A program made the position numbers and the translations under genes. 64,000 bases of DNA from Picochlorum sp. 'celeri'. Taxonomy: Eukaryota; Chlorophyta; Trebouxiophyceae. The notes under the pieces are model-generated. The model ran no database searches, had not been told where the DNA came from, and worked only from the letters and a program-made list of their open reading frames with translations. The DNA lies in NCBI GenBank assembly GCA_010909725.1, contig JAACMV010000010.1, forward strand, positions 1 to 64,000. The letters run 5' to 3'. Shown here one piece after another: positions 50,911 through 60,958 of this stretch (positions are counted from its first letter, which is position 1; every line of letters starts with the position of its first letter).

Positions 50911-53150
50911 ATGAGTGCAACAGTCGAGGCCCAAAGGGACTCGCCCAGCCCATCTCCGCGTAGGAACACGGCAGAGGGGGTATTCACGACACCGGAACGT
51001 GCTAAAAAGCAGAAAATTAATTTTGGTCAGCATGAGGGTGTGAAGATAGAGGTATGTCCTCCTTGATTTCAAATTGTATCGACCGTAGGGTGTTTCTTGG
51101 AACCACGAGGGGACGTATGTTGCAGGGCTCGCCTAATTTTCAAGCGTTATTTCGAGATTTGCCAGACCTGACACCTCCAAGGAAGAATGTTTCTTACTCT
51201 GCATACACGGGGCAGAGTCCTTCTGTCGCAGAATTTGGCTTTCCGCGACTCACAGAGGGCTCTCCTGATCGACAGAGGTTGGGAGTTGAATTCTTGCAGC
51301 GATCGACTCCATCGACCATTGTGCAGTCCCCGCCTAGCTTTGTTTCTCCTCGTAGTAGTCTGAGCATGTTGCCGCCGCTGCCAATTTTCCAGCCTTCGCC
51401 AATGAGAGGGAATTCTCAGGCAAGCACATTCCTGTCTCCTGGTGACAAGGACGCTCGGCGATTGTCTGATGCCTCTGAATATCAACGATTTTCACTATCA
51501 CCTGGGCTGCAGAAGCTGGGACAGGGCAATGTATCTGGGTCTTCTGAGGGGAAAGGCTTTACCTCTGCATTTGCTGACATTCTTGATGGACATAGTAGAG
51601 TGTCGCCAAAGGCTTTTGGGGGACATGGTGGTAACTCAAGCGGACGAAAAGATAGAGACCTCATTGCTGGATCGTGGAAGTCTACAGAGACAAGGGGTGA
51701 TTTGAACGACGGTAGCAGCAGTCCTTTGCAGCTGAGAGGACATGTCTCCACACAGGACAGGGGTACATCCACCGAGTATAATAATGGGTCTGCTCGAGTT
51801 GCTAGTAGGAAGCGATCTCTCACCTTTTCAGACTCCATCACATCCCCAAATAGAAATGGCGTGAAGACATTCGTAGCATCTCCTGGGCCTCTCCACCTCG
51901 CACTTGGTGGTGTGGAGGATTCTGTAGACTTGCTTCCCATTCACCCGCTGAGAGATAGTTCCAGGGAGGTTTCTCCCAATAAGCCAATCCCGCCTTCTAA
52001 TGCGAATAGTAAAAGTCCGGAAGGCGTCCAGAGGGCCTCCAAAGGACTCGATGCCCTGGCCCAGAGCCCGAATGGGGCAAGGCTTGGCATCATCCGCCGC
52101 GAAGACATCATCGACAGTCCAGCTGTGAAAGAAGCTACTGAAGCCGCAGTTGCAAAAGCAATGCGAGACAATGCAGAGGTCACAAATCAGGCGAGGAACA
52201 AGGCCTATGCGAGTCCCAAGCGCCCACAGCGGGCAGCAGCTGCAGGTGTTGCCGTTGCAGCTGCTGCAGCTGCCTTGGGGTCCAATGGAATTGTCAAGGG
52301 ACGTAAGGCGAGTTCATTTTCTGCGCAACAAGTAAGCAGATCTGGGATCAACTCCTTGTTTGCATCGACATCCATTCCTGGCATGTCGAGCAACGATTCA
52401 GGGCCTGTGCGCTGCAAATGCAAAAAGAGCAAATGCCTCAAGCTTTACTGTGAATGCTTTAAAGCAAGGGGCTACTGTGGAGGGGACTGCTCATGTGTTG
52501 GGTGCTCAAACAAAGCCGAGTTTACGGATGAAATAAAGAAAGCAAGGGAGAGCATTCTCACCAGAAATCCCCAGGCATTTGCAGAAAAGATAGCAGAAAC
52601 ATTTATGCCGTCACAAAACGGCATGCTGCCAACAGGAGCACAGCACAGGAAGGGATGCAACTGTAAAAAGAGCAAGTGTCAGAAAAAATATTGCGAATGT
52701 TTTCAGGCGGGGGTGCCTTGCGGAGATCACTGCAAGTGTAATGGGTGTGCAAATACTTCTGCACACCCATCTGCAATCATGGAATCACAAAAGGATGTCC
52801 AGGCAGCATTACTGGGTCTGCGGCATCAATCCGTTTCTCCTGTCGTACAAGAGATGCTACTACGATCTACTCGCGGTAACGCTGGTGCCAGCACAGCAGT
52901 GCGAGAGCTCATGTATGGCCAGGCAGGCAGAGCGAGGATGAGCCACTTTCAAGCAAAGTCTAAAGGGCAAGCACAGGGAACGCCGCAACAGCATCTCGTT
53001 CCAATAGCTTGGCCCTTGGATTCAGGCACTCCTGGTGCCGTTCGTTCAAAATTTAATGCAGAAAATACGGGTGGAGTTATTGAAGGTCTGACACCAGTAG
53101 TGACCACAGCTGCAATCGATAGCAAGGAGGAAAATGACGACAATTACTGA
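50911..53150 (+). CDS. CXC/CRC (tesmin/TSO1-LIN54) DNA-binding protein
   Basis: Exons 50911-51051 and 51126-53150 give 721 aa. Two cysteine-rich CXC repeats lie at about residues 474-515 (RCKCKKSKCLKLYCECFKARGYCGG..CSCVGCSN) and 555-597 (GCNCKKSKCQKKYCECFQAGVPCGDHCKCNGCAN), each binding zinc, joined by an RNPQAF linker typical of the family. These contact the minor groove of CHR-type TTYGAA promoters in LIN54; plant CPP/TSO1 relatives act in MuvB/DREAM-like cell-cycle complexes. Ser/Pro-rich N-terminal 400 residues contain many SP sites. An Ala-rich stretch (about 430-440) precedes the CXC region. Confidence 0.93.
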
Positions 53151-53242
53151 TCATTACAATGACATTGACAATTTTCTCGTTTATTTTTACTTTTGTTTTC
53201 ACTGTCTTTTTTTGCATCGGTTAACGTGTATAGCATTCCACT

Positions 53243-53839
53243 TTAACAACAAAGCAATTGATGAGCACGGCATATAGCAGTTGGAGGTGGCATCCTTTCC
53301 TGCCTCCATAGTGGCGATACTAATTTGAACGGGCCAAATTTCCTTGATGGAAGGATGTTCGAATTTGCATTTGGTGGGAAATGGTGCTCAAGAGCCCCCT
53401 GTGTGGCAGCCATTTGAGAAGAGGAGGGCATTTGTTGTTGATGGAAAACATCCAAAGCTCTTGGTGGCTGCATGCACGTCAACTGCACGTCCCTCTGAGG
53501 AAGAACTGGTTTTTGTTTTGTATGAGATGCATCCTGCTCGAGCTCGACGTTCGAAGCTATCGCAATGTTTAGCAAAGCATGAGCTGCTGTAACCTCTCCC
53601 TCTTTCAAATCTTCCATAGCCTTCCTCTTCCTCTTTTGCTTCCTGATACGCAGCTTCTTGAGAGGCCGTTCAACCCCCGTATTGGGCCATCTCTTCAAGT
53701 GGGTCTTCATGAAAGGAAATATACATGGAACGGGCCTCATATTCAGCGGGTGCCAGAACACAGGAACCTCAACGTCAACTCCCGAGTCCTCCACGTCATC
53801 CCCGCTGCTCAAAACCTCGCCATCTTCTCCTTGGTTCAT
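53243..53839 (-). CDS. Hypothetical protein, acidic start and basic centre
   Basis: Not recognised. 198 aa from an ATG at 53839. Residues 1-25 are acidic (GEDGEVLSSGDDVEDSG), about 55-75 strongly basic (RPLKKLRIRKQKRKRKAME, a likely nuclear-localisation or nucleic-acid-binding stretch), and the remainder is Gln/Pro/His-rich. The continuous frame and balanced composition at the 5' end favour a real gene; the last ~70 residues look less protein-like. It converges with the CXC gene (92 nt). Could be a small nuclear protein or a spurious call. Confidence 0.45.
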   Translation of the reverse strand: MNQGEDGEVLSSGDDVEDSGVDVEVPVFWHPLNMRPVPCIFPFMKTHLKRWPNTGVERPLKKLRIRKQKRKRKAMEDLKEGEVTAAHALLNIAIASNVELEQDASHTKQKPVLPQRDVQLTCMQPPRALDVFHQQQMPSSSQMAATQGALEHHFPPNANSNILPSRKFGPFKLVSPLWRQERMPPPTAICRAHQLLCC

Positions 53840-54251
53840 AGTATCAAATCTAAATCAACGCAGTGGCAGTGGAAATAGAGTATATTCTCAACAAGAGCCC
53901 GTGTCCTTCTGGTTATTAGAATTGTAGTCAAGTGAAAGTCAACGGCTCACTATTTGGTCTCGCAATGGTATCAGAGTGTATTCTCAATTTGTAACCTCAA
54001 TTTTCCAAGCCTAAGCGAAATGTTTCCATCAGTTTCATTCAGCCACGTGAGCGCTGGTACTTGTTTTTCTTGGAAGATCCAACGTTTGAATTCTTGATGG
54101 GGAGCCCATCAAATCGACGCGTTGATGGGAATAGGATAGGACCGTGGGTTCCACCAGTCATTTCTCAACCCATCTGCAGTATGCAGGATTTAGCAATGCG
54201 AGTGTTCTCTCGTACAGTGATAGTTTAATGTTCTTCAAATCCACCTGAACC
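53840..54251. other. Intergenic region upstream of Z-ISO with PBS-like string
   Basis: 412 nt. TGGTATCAGAG at 53966-53976 is identical to the first 11 bases of the initiator-Met-tRNA primer-binding site used by many plant LTR retroelements and is preceded by CA plus one base, as at an LTR end. No LTR or pol sequence is visible, so this may be coincidence. The rest holds the 5' flanks of two divergent genes. Confidence 0.35.
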
Positions 54252-55367
54252 ATGGCTGGGAATGCGTCAAAAATGGCGGGACACCGGCTCACACCGTCTC
54301 TACACCTCGCAGGCAGACTTGCAGGCGGGGCGGCCCCATCGCCCCTGAATGCGCGATCATCACATCAATATAGGATTGATGGGCGAGCATGGGGACGTGG
54401 ACGAACGCATGGATACGTGACTGGGTTGGGATCAAAGGGTTGTATTGTAGCAAAGGCCAGCAAAGGTGATGTAGAAAAGACGGCACCGTCTCTCGAGTTT
54501 GGGGAAGATGCCGCCGCTTTTGAGTTATCAGAGCAAAATGTGACGTCATGGGCGCTCTTTTTCACCTTGTTGACGGGAGTTCTAGGTCTCATTTATGTGC
54601 TTTGGATTGATCCTTCGTATGGAGTTGGTTCTTCCTTCACTGGGTTGATAGAGTCGCTGGCCCCAACGAGTGAAATTGCGATTTTAGAGATTCTTTTTGT
54701 CTTCGCTGTGGTGCATAGTGGACTGGCGTACCTGAGGCCGTATGGGGAGGACCTGGTTGGTGCAAGATCATATAGAGTCATGTTTGCTCTGATTTCTCTG
54801 CCCCTGGCTATCGCTGCAGTCGTATTTTTTATCAACCACCGGTATGATGGAATAGCTCTATGGAATATCAGAGGGGTTCCTGGAGTGCATGAGGCGGTTT
54901 GGATAGCATCATTCATCTCATTTTACTTTCTGTACCCATCAACATTCAACATTCTGGAGGTGGCAGCAGTGGATGAACCCAAGCTGCATCTATGGGAATC
55001 GGGCATCATTAGAATTACTAGACATCCTCAAGCATTTGGGCAATTGGTTTGGTGTCTGGCCCACACGGCGTGGGTGGGAAGTTCTTTCATGGTGGCAACC
55101 TCTCTGGGATTGATGGCCCATCATGCATTTGCCTGCTGGCATGGAGACTTTCGACTGAAGCGAAAATACGGAGATGCCTTCGAGGAATTGAAGAAAAGGA
55201 CGTCGATTGTGCCTTTTGCTGCCATTCTGGAAGGGCGACAGATATTGCCTGAGGAATACTGGAAGGAGTATCTTCGATTGCCATATCTGTTCCTGGTGCC
55301 ATTCTGCATAGGCGCCTATGTGTGCCATCCATTGATGCAGCAGGCATCCTATTGGCTTGGATGGTGA
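54252..55367 (+). CDS. Z-ISO: 15-cis-zeta-carotene isomerase, chloroplast
   Basis: Isomerises the 15-cis bond of zeta-carotene in carotenoid synthesis. A single exon of 371 aa. The first ~75 residues are Arg/Ser/Gly-rich with few acids (transit peptide). The NnrU-like membrane core follows: LFVFAVVHSGLAYLRP, GARSYRVMFALISLPLAIAAVVFFINHRYDG, SFYFLYPSTFNILEVAAVDEPKLHLWESGIIRITRHPQ, WCLAHTAWVGSSF, HHAFACWHGDFRLKRKYGD and FAAILEGRQILPEEYWKEY. The conserved histidines in HSG, HRYDG, RHPQ and HH are those expected for the b-type haem enzyme. About six hydrophobic segments are visible. Confidence 0.95.
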   Translation: MAGNASKMAGHRLTPSLHLAGRLAGGAAPSPLNARSSHQYRIDGRAWGRGRTHGYVTGLGSKGCIVAKASKGDVEKTAPSLEFGEDAAAFELSEQNVTSWALFFTLLTGVLGLIYVLWIDPSYGVGSSFTGLIESLAPTSEIAILEILFVFAVVHSGLAYLRPYGEDLVGARSYRVMFALISLPLAIAAVVFFINHRYDGIALWNIRGVPGVHEAVWIASFISFYFLYPSTFNILEVAAVDEPKLHLWESGIIRITRHPQAFGQLVWCLAHTAWVGSSFMVATSLGLMAHHAFACWHGDFRLKRKYGDAFEELKKRTSIVPFAAILEGRQILPEEYWKEYLRLPYLFLVPFCIGAYVCHPLMQQASYWLGW

Positions 55368-55840
55368 CATATATAAGAGGATAAATGTGATTTCAAATGC
55401 AGCTTTTATGACGTGTAAATCGAACGAGATTGAGGATGCCAAGCCAAGGATTCTTCCCGGAGGAGAATCTTTCTCTCCGAAGATTCCAAGATTCCAAAAG
55501 AAGCTAAAAGATTCCTTTGAAATTCCCCCGCTCCAGCGACGGAAGCCGATGTCGACGGAAAACACCTGTCAAATGGATTCGATAGCAAATCGAAAGTAGT
55601 GCGGTTTATGTGCCAGAATTTCGAGGTCGCTTGGTGTGAATCTTTTCAAAACTGCTTGGTGCTGGCACGAAAGTGAAGACTCAGGGCCAAGGAAGGGTCG
55701 TCACACGAAGACAAGACAGTTCTACCATCTTCTGAAGTACATTGTGTTACAGATTTCCAATGAGACGAATATCTAGTGTTTGTTGAGGGCTGAGCAACTG
55801 TTTTATTCTTGTGGAGAGCCCTGAGCCTGTTCCAGGCACA
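55368..55840. other. Intergenic region between Z-ISO and MYB-CC
   Basis: 473 nt. An open frame at 55357-55599 overlaps the Z-ISO end and has no domain. The rest is 5' flank of the MYB-CC gene, with TTTTATTCTTG about 40 nt before its ATG. Nothing further is recognised. Confidence 0.35.
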
Positions 55841-56920
55841 ATGAGTCAAGAGGGTGCGTCGCTCACCACAATCACCTTTTGTAAATACATCCTGTCGTTA
55901 CAAGGGAGTGGTACTGACTGATTCTTTTTCTCTATTCGCAGGAGACGTGAGGGCAAGGGACAGAGACTCTGGAAAACCTCAACTTCGTTGGTATGTTCCT
56001 GTCATGCTTTGGCATTCACTGTTCCAATGCACTGTCGCTCTTTACTGAAACACTTCATGCTGCGTGTGTTTTTATGGACGTACAGGACAATAGAGCTCCA
56101 TAAAAGGTTTGTGGAGGCCGTTCAGAGGTTGGGTGGTCCCGCGAAAGCAACTCCCAAGCAAGTTCAGATTGTGATGAATGTTGAGGGGCTGCAGATAGCT
56201 CACGTGAAATCGCACTTGCAAAAGTACCGGCTCAGCCTGGGTATTCAATCACAGCACCACACAAGCCCGACTTCGTTGGACGAGGGCAAGCAGCACGCAC
56301 ATCCGTCTGTCCGGTCGCAACAGGGAGGGCCAACTGTCTCAACAGGGTTTGAACTCCATAGAATGGACCAGAAAACTCTGGCAGATTTCGGTCAGAAAGA
56401 TTTTGGAACATTTCCGAATAAATTTGGTCCGAGTAACCTCCAGGAATACTTCAAATCTGATGCGCATACCCAGGGACGCCCAGGGATGGATCTACCAGGA
56501 GGCCTCGAATTGTTGTCAACATTGCTGGATAGCGGACAGAATAATGACCAAGGGCATTCGAACCCCTTGGCTGAAGGAAACATTGGCAGTAGCAGACAAA
56601 TATTGCCTGATTTGAGTGTTGAAAAAGTTAATAGACTAGTGCGTGAAATTATGACTCTACTTTCACGGCAAAAATCTCTGGAGCAGGAACTATCTCTTAT
56701 TTCAGGGAGCGTGCAGAAATATTTGGAACAGATTCAGTATATTTTGACCACAATGGTGTTATCACAAGTCTCTTCACAGTCAAAAACAAACAAGGAAGGG
56801 AGGCAGGAGGAGGGGAGCAAGAACAACATGAATCAGGCTCTCCAAAACATACAAACGTCCTTAGCGGGCATGTCCTCAATTCAGTTCTCACAGGAAGGAA
56901 AGAACCCTTCCAACAACTGA
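55841..56920 (+). CDS. MYB-CC/GARP (PHR1/PSR1-like) transcription factor
   Basis: Exons 55841-55853 (13 nt, MSQE), 55942-55990 and 56086-56920 give 298 aa. The GARP domain lies at about residues 14-75: [55 protein letters not shown], with the SHLQKYR signature that separates GARP from R2R3-MYB. It resembles PHR1/PSR1, regulators of phosphate starvation. A second coiled segment (about 200-245, VNRLVREIMTLLSRQKSLEQEL..YLEQIQYIL) may serve as the dimerisation part, although the classical CC motif is not exact. A PiT phosphate transporter lies 4 kb away. Confidence 0.88.
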
Positions 56921-56958
56921 TTCTTTATATGGTCTTTTAATTTTGTAATTGTATTCTG

Positions 56959-59162
56959 TCATGATGGCTGAGATTGGGTCAGATATTTGTCCAAACTCGA
57001 CTGTCCTCTTTCAGGCATCACTCGACTGGTCTGGGAGAGGTGTAAGTTTTGATCAGCACCGTCCAATGTCTGCCCTAAATTCTCCAATTTGGATTGAATC
57101 GTGTTCCAGATAACGTCATCAATGGAATCTTTGATGTGCAAGAAATAAACGTTCACGGATGAAGCCTGGCCAATTCTATGGGCACGATCCTCTGCCTGGA
57201 TAATTTCCCCAGGGGTCCATGTCATTTCCGCAAAGACGACAGTTGATGCTGCCGTCATGGTCAGTCCCACCCCAGCCGCCTTGATGGATAATATTGCCAC
57301 ACGCACAGAATCGTCTGTTTGGAACGATTGGACGAGCCCAGCCCTCGAAGAAGCTGGGGTGGACCCATCTATTCGAATATACTTGCAACTCTTCTTTCTG
57401 TTGCAAGAATGTTCCACCGCATCCAACAAAACAGTGTGGTGTGCAAAGACCAGAAATTTCTGGTCACCATCGAGCAATGTATCAATATAGTCCTGAACGC
57501 ATTTCACCTTGATGTCAGCAGTTTTTTTATACACTTCCATCACAACACTTCGCTGTTCTGCTCCAACATTGACCACATTGCCCCTATTTGATGCTATACT
57601 TTGTGCTACCAACTGGTGTATGGCAGATTTCGCTTCCTGCAACTGTTGCTTCAGCGCGTCCAACTTTTTCCTGGATGCGGCATCGAGGCCCAGATAAATC
57701 TGCTGCCGTCGCTTCTTCGGCAACTCTGCCAAGACATCAACTTTGAGCCTTCGGATCATGACTGTGTTTCTCAACAGCGCATGCAGCTCTTCGAGATTCT
57801 TTGCCCCTCCATACTTGTCGAAGCGATTTCCTGTACAGTAGCGCTCTCCGAAATCCTTCAACTTCAATTGTGCTTTTGGAACCACAGCAGAGAGTTGAGT
57901 AAATATTTCTTTTGGTCGATTCAATGCAGGAGTTCCTGTCAGCAGCACACACCGTTTACTTTCTTTCAGTATTGGCATGGCAGCCTTGGTCCTTTTTGCA
58001 GACGGATCTTTCAGGTAGTGAGACTCATCAACAACTACGATGCTAAACTTTTTGGCAAGCTCCTGTGGAACATACAGAAATCCATTGTAATTCTCCTAAT
58101 ACACACAGAGTGGAGGAACAGGGGTATGCAACGCACCATTTTGTCTAAAAAGTTGAACGACACCACAAGAAATTGTAATGTGCCAACTGTTGTCCCTTCC
58201 GCATCTTTCCCAGAATGGATGACACGAATCTTTTCCTCTGGCACGCCCAACCATTCCTGTATGGCATTGGACCAAGATTCTCTCAAAGATGACGGGCATA
58301 CGATCAACACTGGCCACTCCTCTCTATAGGCACACAAAATTGCCAGAGCTTGTACCGTCTTCCCTAGACCCATCTCATCCCCCAACAATGCTCGCCCTCC
58401 ATGCTTTAGGATGAACTGAACCCCTTCCCGCTGAAAGGGCATGAGCTTCTCTTCGAGACTCGCAGGAATATACGAGTACCTCATTGAATCATCCCTCACC
58501 GAATGGACATGCTTGAGGACAGATTTTGGAACAACGTGAAGAGGATGAATAGTGTCCACCAGCCCTTGAGAAACCGAGGACAATGTCCTGACCGCACCCT
58601 CACATTTAGAAAACTCACATGTCCAAACTCTCCTGTCCCCATCCCAAACACAGCCTTCGATGCCGTCGAAAAGCTTCTGAACATCATTCTTCGCGCCCCC
58701 ACTGGCACCTGATACCACAAACATGACATCGTTCTTCCCCCGACCGCCTTGCCCTCCACTGCTGCTGCTGGTGGGAGGCACCAGTGTCGCAGTCACCGTC
58801 ACCCCACCCTGCACCTTTTGCCTCTTCTTGCCACACGCATGAACATCCTTGCCCAGGTTCGAAAAGTGCTTCAAGCAGTCGCGACTGGCTGCCTGATGAT
58901 TGACCTGTCGATTCTCAACGCAGTCGGAGACAGAGTCACGAGCTCCGACGGTGGTTGGCACACACGCAAGCAAATGCGACCTCAAGCGCTCTTCCTGGGC
59001 ATCCCTACAGAATAAAAGAACAAATATAGGTATATTGTAACCCAAGTGATCGACGAAACTCAAGGTTTAGTCTCCGAATCCCAGTCAATAATTCAAATTG
59101 TTGGCATACCAGTCTACAGAGCAGAGGAAATCGTCATCATCATCCCCCCAATCTTCTCCCAT
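56959..59162 (-). CDS. SMARCAL1: SMARCAL1-like annealing helicase (HARP + SNF2)
   Basis: Re-anneals RPA-coated forks during replication stress. Exons 59162-59110, 59004-58137 and 58062-56959 give 674 aa. One HARP domain lies at about 109-165 (VMFVVSGASGGAKNDVQKLFDGIEG, VWDGDRRVWTC). The SNF2 ATPase has LGDEMGLGKTVQALAI (Walker A), VVVDESH (DESH box), LLTGTPALNRPKEIF, then helicase-C motifs FAHHTVLLDAVEH, IRIDGSTPASSRAGLV, LSIKAAGVGLTMTAAS and AEDRAHRIGQ. The N-terminus has no RPA-binding motif like that of animals. The C-terminal QSSLDKYL resembles a degenerate PCNA-interacting box. The first exon (MGEDWGDDDDF) is inferred from phase. Confidence 0.92.
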
Positions 59163-59471
59163 GATTATTTATTTATGGGCAATTATAAAATATTCAGATA
59201 TCTGTATCCTTCTTCAACTGTCGTGGTACATCCTTTCTCTTCTTACTTTATGTATTGATTTAAGGAATATTCCTTATTCAAGGGTATCAAATCCATCTAG
59301 TGCCATGTTCACAGTGTATAAATAAATATTATATGAGAGCAGGTATAGGCTCGGCACACCATTTCTACAAGGGCAATGTATGCTGTGGAGTATATGTATG
59401 AGTAGATCATCTAGACATCTTCTGTTGTATCTGCTGTGTTGATTGGGTAGGAGATTTTATCTATATCGATC
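59163..59471. promoter_or_regulatory. Divergent intergenic region, SMARCAL1 / P4H
   Basis: 309 nt of AT-rich flank with two TATA-like strings (ATAAATAAATATTATATG near 59318-59335 and ATTTATTTATGG near 59168-59179). No coding or RNA gene is evident. Confidence 0.4.
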
Positions 59472-60759
59472 ATGAAAGAGCGGAGGGGTGTGAATTTCGT
59501 GAGTGCGCGAGTGGTGGCTTTGTGCCTCGGTTGCTTCATGGCTGGGAGGTTCCTCAGGTTGCCTGGGCTCCCAGAGACGGGTACAGGGGTACGCTTTTGT
59601 GTGCATTGCATTGTTTGGTGTAAAGGTAACAAAGGTGTGTGCTCTGCAGCCTGTTGTGGTGCGAGAGGAGCGGCAGACCGCGGGTGTATCCTCATCAACA
59701 ACAACACATAGAAGAAGTCTGGTGGATGATGCGGGCAGCCGCCGTGCGGCTTCTCATGAAACGTTTGAGGAAGTGATGGAAGCTTCTGGATTATTAGATG
59801 ATCGTCCTCCGGTGGAGCATGGGGCATCTGGGCATTCGTTTTATACGGTGCAGCCAATGCAGTTGTTGAGTTGGCACCCAAGGGCGTATCTGTTCCCAAA
59901 ATTCATTGATGAGAGCATGTGCAAGCATGTGATAGAATTAGCAGAATCGAGGCTCAGGCCGAGTGGATTGGCGTTGAAGAAGGGTGATACGTTGTCTTCG
60001 ACTAGAGAAATTCGGACGAGTCAGGGAACATTCTTGTCCAGGATGCAGGACAAGGATGGTGTGTTGGCATATATCGAGGACAAAATAGGTGCGGATATCG
60101 CGAGATGTTGGAATATTTTATGTATAATGATGATAAAGAGAAGAATTTGCAATGCAGCTGTGATGACTGGCGTGCCGGCAGCACATGGAGAGCCATTCAA
60201 TGTGCTTCGATATGAGAATGGCCAGCACTATGACTCCCATTATGATGCCTTTGATGAGGCTTCGTATGGGAAGCAATTTAGCCAACGGGTACGGTGTTTG
60301 GTTTCGACCTGTATTTTCATGTGTGTGTGATGACTCAAAAAGCATGGATGGATGCGTTGTTGTGCAGGTGGCAACTGTCTTGGTGTATTTGTCTGATGTT
60401 GAGGAAGGGGGTGAAACTTCTTTTCTATTTGAAGGCGTCAACGGTACGAAGAGGTTAAGCACGGTCGATTATAAGAAATGCAATACAGGAATAAAATACA
60501 AGCCACGGGCTGGTGATGCGTTGCTATTTTGGTCAATCCATCCTGACCATACATCAGACAAGCATGCACTCCATGGTGGATGTCCAGTGGTACGTACGGT
60601 GTCTTTTGTGCTATGTGTATGGAGATATGCATTTACATACATGTATTTGTCCATGTTACGTAGATACAAGGGACGAAATGGACTGCAACAAAGTGGATTC
60701 GAGACAAGTGCCAATATGTTCCAGGGGGGCTGCCCTGTTCGAATGGCCAAGTGCCATGA
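59472..60759 (+). CDS. Prolyl 4-hydroxylase (2-oxoglutarate/Fe(II) dioxygenase)
   Basis: Five exons (59472-59588, 59650-60088, 60158-60288, 60368-60589, 60664-60759) give 334 aa. An N-terminal hydrophobic segment (VVALCLGCFMAGRF) suggests a type II ER/Golgi anchor. The dioxygenase core has LSWHPRAYLFPKFID, SSTREIRTSQGTFLSR, FNVLRYENGQHYDSHYDAFD (iron HxD), ATVLVYLSDVEEGGETSF, GDALLFWSIHPDHTSDKHALHGGCPV (distal His), and GTKWTATKWIRDKCQ with the 2-oxoglutarate Lys. Plant-type P4Hs hydroxylate cell-wall extensin-like proteins; the substrate here is inferred only. Confidence 0.92.
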
Positions 60760-60958
60760 TGTGTTGTCATTGATATTTAAATTTTCGCGATGTCAAAATA
60801 TTGTTACCTCAGAACTAGCAATATATAATTAGTAGTAACACGCCTGACAGGTGGGAGTTTACGCTATCCAAAAGAACCCCCAGCACTGATGATGCGAGTG
60901 CGCTCAAATTGAGTTAAAAAATTTATGAAGAACAGAACCGAGACTGCGACTAATCAAC

